NCBI GenBank assembly: GCA_963995525.1
Contig: OZ023211.1
Span: forward strand, 53,038,228-53,102,227
Direction: 5' to 3'
DNA: 64,000 nt
DNA from: Escarpia spicata
Taxonomy: Eukaryota > Annelida > Polychaeta > Sabellida > Siboglinidae
Shown: piece after piece, positions 43,071 to 54,212 of the stretch
Numbering within the stretch: position 1 is the first letter of the stretch
How the letters are laid out: every line of letters starts with the position of its first letter
Position numbers and translations under genes: made by a program
Notes under the pieces: generated by a model
What the model saw: the letters and a program-made list of their open reading frames with translations, nothing else
Told to the model about the DNA's origin: nothing
Databases searched by the model: none

Positions 43071-45791
43071 TTGGTCGAACAAGCGATCATACACACAGTG
43101 GGCAGTGAACGTAAGACGAAAGCACACGTAAAACTGACAATAAATGGCAAAACAAATCAGTGTCAGGGTCATCAGTGGACATCCTGCCATATCAGGACTA
43201 CGTATGTGCAACAGCAGATCACTCATGCAGCAAGTTGGAGAACACGAACATTAGACTCGTCATGCACAACAAGTCGGTAGTGAAACCGATAGGACTGGCG
43301 CGTTTGCAAGTTCACCGCAAGGGAACAAAGAGACAGATGCGTTTCGTTGTTGTGCGTGCCAATGTTGTTCCACTTCTGAATTTGCAGTCATGTCTGGACC
43401 TTGACTTAATTCAGATAAACGACTGTGATGCAATACATGCAGTGACCATGAGAACAGACAGTCGGAACCGTGACAGAGGTGGTGACAGCCAACAGACAAC
43501 GACGGAGACAACACAAACACTACCAACGACTGGTAAAACATGTCCATCGAAAGCAGACACGGTGCACATTTCTGTGATGAGTAAGCGATCACAAGTGTTA
43601 CAGGACACTGTACTCAGAGAATACCCAGATGTATTCGAGGGACTTGGTTGCCTCGATGGCAACTATAGAATACAGATTGATCCAAGTGTCAAACCTGTTA
43701 TCCATCCGCCCCGCAGAGTTCCTTGTGCGGTACGTGAAGTCGTAAAAAATGAACTCGCACGAATGGTAGACGAATCCAAGGTTGAGGCCATCATGAAGAT
43801 GCCTACTCCAACGGATGTCACAGCACTGAAGCGAATTCTCGGCATGGTTGGCTATCTTGCGAAGTTCTTGCCACATCTGTCACAAGTCTGTGAACCACTG
43901 AGACAACTAGATCGGAAAGATGTGGAGTGGTGTTGGCTTGAGCAACATCAATATGCTTTGAACAAGATCAGAGAACTGATCACAGCAGCACCAGTGCTCG
44001 CATACTATGATGTAAAGCAAGCAATCACAATCCAATGTGATGCATCCCAGCGTGGTTTGGGTGCAGTGCTCCTGCAAGAGGGAAACCAGTGTGCTACGCC
44101 TCTCGAGCACTCACAAACACAGAACAGAACTATGCCCAAATCGAAAAAGAGCTCTTAGCAATTGTCTTTGCATGTGAACGATTTGACCAGTATGTGTACG
44201 GAAGACCCATCACCGTGCAATCGGATCACAAGCCACTTCAGACGATCACAAAGAAATCGATGATCGATGCACCGAAGAGACTGCAGAGAATGCTGCTCCG
44301 TCTGCAGAAGTACAGCATAGATGTCGTGTATACGAAAGGAAACGAAATGCATATCGCAGATGCACTATCTCGGGCATACCTTCTATACAGCCACGCACAT
44401 GACCCAGGGGATCATGTGTTCGACATTGAACTGCAACAAATGGACATGAAAGAAGATGTTCATCTGTCGACCAACGGAATACACGAAATCATGTGCAAGT
44501 CACGTAAAGACGACGAAGTGAAAACTGCAGTTCGCTACACACTTCATGGATGGCCGGATCGACGTGAAGCAGTCGATCCACTCGCACGACCGTATTTCAA
44601 TTGCCGTGACGAGCTCAGCACACAGGATGGCGCACTATTCAAGGGACAGAGAATCGTCATACCTCGTGACATGCGAGCCATGCTCATAAAGAAACTCCAC
44701 TCCTCGCACTTAGGAGTCGAAGGATGTCTTAGAAGAGCACGTGAAGTGATGTATTGGCCAGGCATGAACCAAGAAGTGAAAGATGTCATCAGTGCCTGTA
44801 GTACGTGCAACGCGTACAAACCAGAACAATGTAGAGAGCCGTTGTTGTCACATGAGATACCGTCACGTCCATGGTCACGAGTTGGAGTTGACCTGTTCCA
44901 CCTTCATGGACAGGACTACCTCATAACGGTGGACTACTTCTCGAACTTCTTCGAAGTTGACAAGCTGTCAATGACCCAGTGCAACACAAGTTATCACCAA
45001 ACTGCGTATTCACTTTGCGAGATACGGTGCACCAGACAAAGTGATTTCTGACAATGGGCCACAGTTTGCGTGTGAGGAGTTCAAGTTGTTCTCAGAGCGT
45101 TGGAAATTTAAACATATCACATCGTCACCTCGTTACCCCCAGGCAAACGGAAAGGTGGAAAACGCAGTCAAGACGGCAAAGCAAATCAAGCGGAAAGCAA
45201 TTGATGACAAGGCGGATGTGTATTTGGCGTTTCTGGACTATCGAAACACACCTACAGAAGCTATGCACACATCGCCAGCTCAACGGATGTTCGCACGTCG
45301 AACCAGAACACTGCTACCAGCGCTGCCAGTACTGCTGCAGACTGATCCTGCAGCACAACGTGATGCTCCTGAACAACTCAAACGTAGAGTTATACAATCG
45401 TACGAGCAAGAACCTCAGCATACTACACCCAGGAGATGTTGTGCGGTTCAAGAAGCCAAATGACTCACGAACATGGACACTAGCACGCATTCAGAAACCA
45501 TCGGGCGTCAGATCTTACATCATTGAGAGTGAAGGCTCGACATACCGAAGGAATAGACGACAGCTACGTGCCACACCAGAGCAGTATAAGGATGATACTC
45601 GGTACTCTCAACAAGATGAACCTGACAATACAATGAAAAGGCCAATATGTTCAGACAACACGTGCGTAGACAACCAGAACGCACAACAGAGAGGTCAAGA
45701 CAACGTCACGTCTCCTCCAAGCAGTGAACCTTCAGTCGAAACGTCTCCACAACGTAATGTACCATCTGACTGTAAAAAGAGGGGGATGTGA
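43071..45791 (+). pseudogene. pol: Gypsy copy B Pol remnants (protease, RNase H, integrase)
   Basis: Open pieces are 43160-44158, 44089-45051, 45041-45463 and 45054-45791, linked by frameshifts. The protease catalytic HMDTG is lost in a small deletion near 43160. The RT core is deleted at the same ARMVDESKVEAIM joint as copy A. A frameshift near 44088 splits RNase H (QRGLGAVLLQEG / YASRALTNTEQNY). Integrase D in VDLFHLH, SDNGPQF and GKVENAV are still readable, but in different frames. It cannot encode a working Pol. Confidence 0.9.
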
Positions 45792-46003
45792 CGATATCAC
45801 AATTAAAGTGATAAACTGACACGCCACCTGGCGAATAAGGTGTATATCAGCGTGCCAGTGGCTACACTAAAGCCAACGTGGTTTTGTGTGTTGTCGCCAT
45901 GATGTGTGTTGTCGCCAGATGTAAACGAAACAAAGTCGGCAATAAATTACAGTTATATACATCGGCTTGTTTATATACATATATATAAACAGTTATCGTT
46001 ATA
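45787..46003 (+). repeat. Copy B 3' LTR
   Basis: 217 bp, with the same ends as the 5' LTR. Differences are a TA-repeat length and a few single bases. Confidence 0.93.
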
Positions 46004-46208
46004 GGTATGTGACGATGCTAGCCACGTTCCCCTTCGTCGCATTCTTGGCCTCGCCAGAACCGAATGGTGAATATGTCTTTGTATTCGTTTCACTGAGCAC
46101 TGTTTACAGTGAGGTTGTTTATTACGGTAAGCTATTATTAACAGAATGTTCACTGAATCAGTTGTATTGCATCCGCTTTTGGTTTCAACGAGGTCTTTCT
46201 GAATTCAG

Positions 46209-46313
46209 ATTTGTGCATCGACGACCCGTGCTGCAATGGAGCGACCACCAAACGGACAGTGCTGCGGACCAGAACCATACAACGCACTGCAAAGAATCTG
46301 CTGCAATCTAACG
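46209..46313 (+). CDS. Galaxin-like gene, single-repeat exon
   Basis: The acceptor TTCTGAATTCAG and donor ACG|GTATAC bound 35 codons. They include ERPPNGQCCGPEPYNALQRI, CCNLT, which is one galaxin repeat (RPPN-x-x-CCG-x-x-x-Y-x(n)-CC). Galaxins are secreted Cys-Cys repeat proteins first known from coral skeletons, with relatives in molluscs. The phase (0) fits the exon at 51950. Earlier exons were not found. Just upstream the Gypsy copy B has inserted. Confidence 0.65.
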
Positions 46314-47460
46314 GTATACAGTATTGACATTATTAGAAAATGTTCGTTCAATCTGGTTTAAGATATATTGACGGAACGTTTGTAATATGCTGCTGTGGAG
46401 AAATACAACTTACTTTCTTTGACGTAGCGGTTCCCGGGTCAATTATATATGGTCGATTCTCACGAAATCTGGACACATTTGTCTTATTTCATTAAATGTC
46501 CCATTCAAACATAATTCAAAGGATATGCACAATTAATACGTCATATGACGTATAATAAATGTGGGTAAACAATATGTAAAATGGTTGCGCTAGCATCAAT
46601 GACTAATTTTTGATAATTATTTTCGTTTAAATACTATTTGACCGATACCACACAAAACGCAACTTCACGTGTGCATTAAACATAGAAAGAAACAAGCTTT
46701 ATTCCAATATTAAATATTATGTACATGCCTAAAACAGATTTAAAATGTTTGCATAAATAATTTTTGTGTAATCCCAGTCAAATTTTATTGAGATCATCTT
46801 TCTCCGAAGAAAAATGAAAATGGTAAGAAAATGCGATACCACGCGAAAGCCTTTTAATGGCGAATAACGCAGTCACATATACATTACCATTATATATTTG
46901 ACATACAGATTACGTTTAGGTTAGTTTACAGGTGGTCAAAAGGAAATGTTCCCCACTACAAACCTGGATGAGATACATCAACTTAACTTGTTAATCGATA
47001 CCCTCGAATACGATACCACGCGAAACGCAGTTCGTCTTGACATGAAATAACACACTTAGGTCACCTAACACTAAAACCCTGATCTTCAGATCGACACGTA
47101 AATGCAAGGCCATTATGACTGTAACATCCCTGGGATTTAAACATAATTAAAACATTTTAGAGACATCCGTGAAACAATTTAAATAAATTATTATTAGGGT
47201 GTGCTGTAGTTATCGCATGATAATGAATTTGTTAATGTTGCGTATAATTTGTTGCAGAAATTTGCGTTAAATTAGTACGATTGATTGGTGCATAACTTAG
47301 CGCATTTCCATGTTGTGTTGCAAAGAATAAGCCAATCTTAACTATGCGTTTCGCGTAGTAACATTGGATATGTGTTTTGCGTGGTATCACCAGACTCTCA
47401 TAACATTCCTCCTGTTGGCATTTGTTAACATAGTTTAAGCATTAAAGTGTAATAGTATAA
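46314..47460. other. Galaxin-like gene intron part with recurrent 17-bp motif
   Basis: No exon seen. A motif close to GATACCACGCGAAACGC occurs at 46644, 46835 and 47012, and inverted at 47372 (plus a weak one at 47345). Confidence 0.5.
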
Positions 47461-47464
47461 CGAG

Positions 47465-48580
47465 GATAACACAATACTATTCTTTGATAAGGTCTCTCTT
47501 CAGTTCAGCAAATCTCTGCGAGACGTAGCTGCCCAGATGATCCCACGACATGCTGCTCTGTCTGCCGTTTGTCTCCCTGCTCTCACGATGTCGTCTTCCA
47601 ACCAGTCGCTGATGTCCTGCTCCCATCTTCTCATTGGTCTTCCCCTTCCTCTCTTTCCCTCCACTTTGCCTTCTAGGACTGTTTTCTCTAAGGAATTGTG
47701 TCTTTTGATGTGGCAAAAATAACTCAGTTTTAGTCCTTTTATTCTATTCACTAGTTGACAGTTCTTTATTTCTAATTTTTTAAGGATCTCTGCAATGGTT
47801 GTTCTTGTTATCCATGGCACTCTTAGGACTTTTCTGTAACATTTAATCTCAAACGCTTGTATTCTTCTCATGTCTTCTTTGTTCAGTGTCCACGTTTCGC
47901 TCCCGTATAGAGCTGTTGGGAAAACGCAGGTTTTTAAAATTCTTATCTTTGTTGGTATGTTTTGTCCTTTCCATACATTTTTCAGATTATTTAGTTTCTG
48001 CGTTGCTATGGCTATTCTTCTTCTCTGATGATGTCTTGCCGGCTCCTTGTAGTCTTGCTCCAAGGTATTCGTAGTGGTTCACATTTTCAACTTGCTCCCC
48101 GTTGATTGCAATATCTGTTTTTTTTCAATGCATTCAATGTCCATGATCTTTGTTTTCTTCACATTAAGTAACCAACCCTTTTTCTCACTGTGTTCTTTTA
48201 CAGACACGATTAGGTTTGTTAGGCCGATTGTTGTAGCGGATAGGAGTGCGGTATCGTTTGCGTATCATAGGTCTCTGATTCTATGTCCATGAATATTCAC
48301 TTCATCGTATCTTGTACTTCTGTCATCTAATTCTACATCTATCATTATGTCTTCTGTGTAGAGATTGAATAGGTATGGAGATAAAATACACCATTGTCTT
48401 ACTCCATTTCCCACTGTAAAAGTTTCTGTAGTTGTGTTTTCCAGCCTGACTACTGCTTGTTGGTTGCTATAAAGTAATTTCAATAGGGCGATTATCTTTG
48501 GGTGGAAGTTCATGTCGCTGAGCGTTTTCCACATAATCTTATCATTAATGAGGTACTTTAGACTAAAACAACATATCAAG
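47465..48580 (-). pseudogene. LINE endonuclease-reverse transcriptase fragment
   Basis: Minus reads YLINDKIMWKTLSDMNFHPK, AVVRLENTTTETFTVGNGVR, the damaged catalytic region YANDTALL (normally YADDTALL, after an in-frame stop), then IRILKTCVFPTALYGSETWT, LNKEDMRRIQAFEIKCYRKV, RGRGRPMRRWEQDISDWLED. This is the RT and C-terminal part of a non-LTR element of the RTE/L1-like type commonly annotated as endonuclease-reverse transcriptase. Inactive. Confidence 0.85.
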
Positions 48581-48838
48581 TTGTTATTTCATTGTGTGTT
48601 GACATTTAACATTATACTAAACATTAATATGTCTTTTACATAAAACATAATGTACTGAACTTTTCATTCATGCATGTCATCATAAAGTGTAAATTTATAG
48701 CTGCACATGTTTTCTATGCATTCTCTTTCATGCGTTTCGAGGGGTATCATTTATTTCACAAACAACGTATTCCTGCTTTGCATTGTTAATTCTTATAACG
48801 CCAATTTTTTCCAACGATGAGAACTGACGTGCACTAGT

Positions 48839-49729
48839 ATGGAAGACACACAAAGAACGTGGAGCTCATCGAGGTGAGTTCTGCAATGAATTTGTCCTAA
48901 CCAGAATTAACTGACGACTTGCGAACCTTGGTGAACACTCAAGACAGTGGCTGGAAGCGGGCGATGGAGAATGCCGTGCATAAGTGTGTGCCGTGCTATA
49001 AAGAGTTAGCGGAAAGTGTGGTGAAGAAAGGAGTCGTATTATGGGACAAAAAAACCTTCTTCTGCCGCTTCGTTACAACGGAAACGAAGATGACGGATGT
49101 CCGTGCATCCTCCGTCTCAGTTAAAGCCAGCTGTGGCATCATCAATTCATGGAACACCACCATATTTCAACAGTCTCATGCCCGCTCACGCAATCGTCCC
49201 AAGTTGAGGCTAAATGTACATGCTTGCGTGTCTGGATGTTGCTACGCCAAATACGTTCCAGCATATATGTCCGGGCAGGACAGCAACACACATCATAATG
49301 TTCAAGGTTCATATTGCTACTGCTCGCGCAACTTCACTGCTGACACAGCCACAACTGACAACACAGCCACCACTAATGACAAAACTACCAATGATGTCCC
49401 CCAAAATGCTATTACCAATGATCCTGCAACAGTTACTGTTACCCTCATATGTGAAAGATCATCAAATACGCAGTTATGTACATAGACGATGCCTTCATTG
49501 CCGTAAAACATGATAACACGTGGTACGTAGAGAAGATAAAGGACGCCATTTTTTATTAAAGACACCAGAGCGAGACTTGTTCAGAAAGATAAAGCGGGAT
49601 ATAAAGAATGGGACATGTTATACCAAGTAACATCACAAACCTTCGTCGGCAGTGTGTACGACATTGCAGCCAACGACAAAATAATTTTGTATGATGATAT
49701 ATTTGAACAATACGTGTTGGTATTCTAGA
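48839..49729 (+). pseudogene. Frame-broken coding region, Cys-containing, possible NTR-like C-terminus
   Basis: A first piece GEFCNEFVLTRIN is followed by a frame change to an open stretch of about 190 codons (48901-49485): VNTQDSGWKRAMENAVHKCV, CYKELAESVV, CVSGCCYAKYVPAYMSGQDS, GSYCYCSRNF and a Thr/Asn-rich linker. A second change gives KIIKYAVMYIDDAFIAVKHD, NTWYVEKIKDAIF. A third, at a run of six T (49551-49556), gives RARLVQKDKAGYKEWDMLYQ, DKIILYDDIF and a stop at 49728. The last two pieces have the look of a netrin-like (NTR) module: a YAV..V segment, then a dyad ending ...LYQV. Secreted-type but unrecognised. It may be part of the galaxin-like gene or a retrocopy. Confidence 0.4.
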
Positions 49730-49734
49730 GGCGC

Positions 49735-50760
49735 CAGTTGTGTTAAATTTATAACGTTTGTGTCAACATGATATGGATAGTATATTGTTATGCTTAACTG
49801 GTCACTCATAAGCTAATTACACGATTACATCATGGAATTGTATCAACTCTTCTGCAAGAAATGGATGAACGCGAAAGATACCAGGCGAAACCCTTAAGTT
49901 TTTGTAACTGTTGTGCCAAGACTTATTAAAAAAATGTTATTGTTGTGGTTTCATTGCTAGTAAACCAGTCACTTACCATTAAAGCGAATTAGTTATTAAC
50001 GAGCTATTGTATGTATGCTGGCGGGACTGTTAAGATCATGTACTTAATTGTATTATGGTTAAGTCAGAAACAAAATTGCAAATCAAAATATGTTGCTGAA
50101 TATGTTTGATCATGTGTTCCTCGTCAAGCTAGATATGAAGTATTCTCAATAAAGCGATGGAGTTAATATAAATATATTATTAGATATTCGACAGGAAACC
50201 AAATCTAACAAAATATAAGCAATACTCGCGACACACAAAGTCCGCATTCATCATATTATTACTGATCTCACAAAAACAAACTGGATACCATTGCAAAGCC
50301 ATATTTTTTCTATTTCGTCATAAATAACAACATTATTTTCTACGTACAACTTAAGTAACCTAATATTACTTGACGTGGTGTGATGTATGACGTGGACGGA
50401 TTGCAAACAAATATGGTCAGCTTAAGCAACAAGAAAACTATTAAACCGTGCGTTCACAGCTGGTGAATTTACATTACACATGTCGGTTTCTGTATTTTGT
50501 TTACCAGCAAGCCATAAAATACGTAATGTATACTATTATACAGATGTTGCAAGACGGACGGTCTATGTGTTTTGCGTGGTATCACACGAATCGGACATAT
50601 AACTTCAAACACCTCTCTCTGGCAGGAATAACCATATTAAGGGGCCCATTTTTTTCTTCAAATCTTCAATATGTCTACTTTATCATATTAAAAATGAAAA
50701 CGATATATGAAAGTCGCCAAATCGATAATGTTTCCAGGTTTTCGTCCATATACAGGTATA
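49735..50760. other. Non-coding, galaxin-like gene intron
   Basis: No exon seen. The 17-bp GATACCACGC-type motif recurs at 49877 (forward) and 50567 (inverted). Confidence 0.4.
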
Positions 50761-50764
50761 TGTA

Positions 50765-50905
<141 letters not shown>

Positions 50906-50919
50906 ACCTGTTTTATTTG

Positions 50920-51514
50920 CCGATACTGCGAACATGACCATTGCAGCACTTCTCGAACCTCCTGTGGTACGGTATTGTGCCGCAGCATTCAGCATTGTCC
51001 GGTCTCTGGCTCAATTACAATAACAATATATTATGTTCGCACATTGTACAGAAAGTTTTCATGAGAGAGTATACTGATAAAAACTAGCTCCTCTACGCTC
51101 TAAACATGGTGACCACATGCATCGGCAATTGTTAGAAACTAATGTTCCAAGGAAGCGAATAGACATATAGAAGGAGGTGAGTTGACAATGGAACCTCTGA
51201 GGAGACACAACAATATACCCCCATAATTAGCGCAAGAGTAACATTTAGTTCCTCTAGTTACTAACATACTCAGATGGAGCGCATTGACTGCCTCATGCGT
51301 ATACTATATATATATATATATATATACATATATATATGTATATATATATATATGTGTGTGTGTGTTGTGTGTGTGTATAATATATATATATATATTATAC
51401 ACTGGAACCTCTGAGGAGATACAACAATATACCCCCACAATTAGCGCAAGAGTAACATTTAGTTCCTCTAGTTACATACTCAGATGGAGCGCATTGATTG
51501 CCTCATGCGTATAC

Positions 51515-51564
<50 letters not shown>

Positions 51565-51589
51565 ATACACACACAACACACACACACAT

Positions 51590-51621
<32 letters not shown>

Positions 51622-52035
51622 GTATGTATGTATATATATATATATATATAGTATACGCATGAGGCAGTCAATGCGCTCCATCTGAGTATGTTAGTAACTA
51701 GAGGAACTAAATGTTACTCTTGCGCTAATTGTGGGGGTATATTGTTGTGTCTCCTCAGAGGTTCCAGTGTCAACTCACCTCCTTCTATATGTCTATTCGC
51801 TTCCTTGGAACATTAGTTTCTAACAATTGCCGATGCATGTGGTCACCATGTTTAGAGCGTAGAGGAGCTAGTTTTTATCAGTGTACTCACTCATGAAAAC
51901 TTTATGTACAATGTGCGAACATAATATATTGTTATTGTAATTGAGCCAGAGACCGGACAATGCTGAATGCTGCGGCACAATACCGTACCACAGGAGGTTC
52001 GAGAAGTGCTGCAATGGTCATGTTCGCAGTATCGG
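50920..52035. repeat. Large inverted duplication including part of a galaxin exon
   Basis: Arms 50920-51310 and 51640-52035 are near-identical and inverted. The centre (51311-51639) contains a further direct copy (51402-51535) of the segment with ACCTCTGAGGAGAYACAACA and TA/TG repeats. The outer end of each arm is the start of the terminal galaxin exon (RPDNAECCGTIPYHRRFEKC), so an inverted exon fragment lies on minus at 50920-51005. Confidence 0.9.
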
Positions 52036-52571
52036 TGATGGCGATAAATCTAAACAAAACGAATTCTTGCTGTGTGTTGAGTGTTGTGGAGATGACACCA
52101 TGCCCGTCAACCCAGACAAGATCTGCTGTGGGTGTAAGCATCAGGATCAACCTCCAAACGCCGAGTGCTGCGGGAATAGAGCCTATGACTCGGTATTGCG
52201 TTTCTGTTGCGGGGGTGAAGTCATCGAAAAGAGAGAGTATCAAGACGCGTATTTATTTAAGCTGAAAGCGTATCTCAATCGATCCGGTATCTTGTTATCC
52301 GAGTATGCAGCGAGATACGGACTGCGTGTGGAGAGTCTTCTGCCATGTTTGCAATGCTGCGGAGAAGTGCCTTACATTGATGATGACATTGAACGGCGAA
52401 TGTTGCGGATGGGAGACGACCAACTCCACCCTGATGACCTGCTGCGAGGGTGTTGTCCAGGACAGACCGCCCAACGCCGCTTGCTGCGGTCGGCAGGCCT
52501 ACAACCGCCTTGAGCAATACTGCTGCAGTGGACAGGTCAAAGATTTTCGTAGACCATTCCCGAATTATTGA
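51950..52571 (+). CDS. Galaxin-like gene, terminal multi-repeat exon (one frameshift)
   Basis: The acceptor GAGCCAG precedes AGA CCG. Repeats visible: RPDNAECCGTIPYHRRFEKC, CNGHV; CVECCGDDTMPVNPDKICCG; QPPNAECCGNRAYDSVLRFC, CGGEVI; LPCLQCCGEVPYIDDDI. Then a shift of one base near 52390 to ECCGWETTNSTLMTCCEGVV, DRPPNAACCGRQAYNRLEQY, CCSGQV and stop TGA at 52569-52571. The spacing of double Cys and RPPN/QPPN is that of galaxin. Without the shift the frame stops at 52513 and loses two good repeats. The shift is therefore a recent mutation or an assembly indel. No signal peptide exon was found. It is predicted to be an extracellular matrix protein. Confidence 0.75.
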
Positions 52572-52788
52572 TGCGTGGTCGTTTCAGATATGAATGCCGT
52601 CGCTTGACACATCCCCTGCTTCTGTATCGACAAGTCATCTCCAAGTATCTAAAATTAAGCCAGTACACTTCTCAATGTAATATTAAGTTGCGCTTGATTT
52701 GCTAGACCCTTAGTTAAAGAACACTGCAAGTAATGCTTATATACTAAACAGTAGTCGTTCTTCGTGCTTTCTGTGTAATTGCATTACC

Positions 52789-52794
52789 AATAAA
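52789..52794 (+). terminator. Polyadenylation signal of the galaxin-like gene
   Basis: AATAAA 218 bases after the galaxin stop, on the same strand. Confidence 0.55.
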
Positions 52795-52799
52795 TTGTG

Positions 52800-54205
52800 G
52801 ACTTACCTGGACATGGTATGTGTGTGTTTTTATATATATATACATCATTTTGTAAAGACACATTTGACTTCTTCCACTATACTTCATGCCCCCGTCTTAG
52901 TCGCATATTATATGATATGAATATCGTCGATGATTGGATGATTGGATACATTAGCACCATGCATACCTATTACACATACCTATTAGAAACATACACTTAT
53001 TCGTACGAACATGCATGCATACATACATACATACACTGTGAATACGTGCTTGCGTAAGTATTTGCGGACATTGTGCGTAGGGACAGATGTGTGAACGTTG
53101 GTATGGGCGTGTGCGTACACGTGGGCGTACTCAAATTGAGACATTGCATACCTTTATCTAGATTTCACCGATTGGTTACCCTAGAAGACGTAGAAGGAGT
53201 AGATTGGTCCGGCAGTTAGACTAAGTCCGATTTTTGTGCTGGGCCACGTGTCATTGTCTATTTCTGCTGATCTTGCAAGACTTGGGTGGCCATTATTAAT
53301 GTCGGTTTATATTATAAAACAATACGGTTCTCTCTCTGTCTGTGTGTTTGTTTGTCTGTCTGTCTGTCTGCCTGTCCGTTTGTTTGTGGATCCATATCTC
53401 CGTTAGTTTTGCATGTATGGGGCTGAAATGTTGTATGTGATATAACGGGTCTATCGGGATGGTTCGTAGATTTACATTTTTTTTTTAATTCGTCCGGAGC
53501 AGTGGGGATCTCGTGGGTCACATACTTATGACTGTCTTTTTCCCTGTGCAACGCTAGGTAATTCGAGTTGTTTAGAAATATTTACTTGTTTATTCCACCC
53601 TCGGTTTAGCGTTATAATACCGTCAATATGACTGTTCTAAACATGACATTATTTTGATCACTAAAGGGGTTTTGAAACGTACGGTGGTTTTATTAAAGAC
53701 TGTATTTGAAGTGACCTTGATTAGGTTAGCGGACACACGTTCTCATAGACACCTCCTAGTTTTGATTCTCTGAACATTAAAGTACTACATTACTTGCGGT
53801 ATATCCGTCACCGCATGCTGGCGTTTGCGACGCATGTGGTTTTATATTGTGCACCAGAGGCGCCACTGGTTATTGAGAGAGTGACGGACGCGAACCCTCC
53901 GATTACACACACGCACGCACGCACGCGTGCACACGCACACACGCGAGCGTGTACACACATGCACGCACGCACACATACGCACGCACACACATACACGCAC
54001 ACACGCACCTCGGGTTAAATGTGAAATGTGTCAAACAACCGTTGTTCAGCAACAGTGCGACTCCTGCTCTGACGCCATTTTCCGGAAAGCGACAACAATA
54101 AACTGCACCGACACTGCACTTGCTCAATCATAGACCACGATGATTTAATTTCTAATTTAGCAGTACGTAGGCGTGGAGCATGTAGGTTTAATTTCGCCCT
54201 ACTAC
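52800..54205. other. Intergenic with dispersed repeat tail
   Basis: A (TCTG)n tract and a cassette TCTCCGTTAGTTTTGCATGT ... GGGGCTGAAATGT (53330-53430) are the inverse of the tails at 20555 and 21061. A CA/CG-rich tract lies at 53910-54008. No gene seen. Confidence 0.5.
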
Positions 54206-54212
54206 GTTCAAT

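Larger units (their letters stand above)
41939..46003 (+). mobile_element. Gypsy LTR retrotransposon, copy B (same RT deletion, 4.07 kb)
   Basis: LTRs at 41939-42157 and 45787-46003, with perfect target duplication GGTAT (41934-41938 and 46004-46008). Primer-binding site TGGTGTCAGTACTGGG at 42158; purine tract AAAAAGAGGGGGA before 45787. Near-identical to copy A, in inverted orientation, and sharing the internal RT deletion. It carries its own nonsense and frameshift changes. Confidence 0.95.

Noticed and set aside
42158..45786. Intact autonomous retrotransposon
   Set aside because: RT core missing, protease site deleted, and several frameshifts and a nonsense codon.
45967..46311. 114-codon frame overlapping the 46.2-kb galaxin exon
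   Set aside because: It starts in the retrotransposon LTR and reads the galaxin exon in the wrong frame.
47537..48292. Plus-strand frames over the LINE fragment
   Set aside because: They are shadows of the minus-strand reverse-transcriptase remnant.
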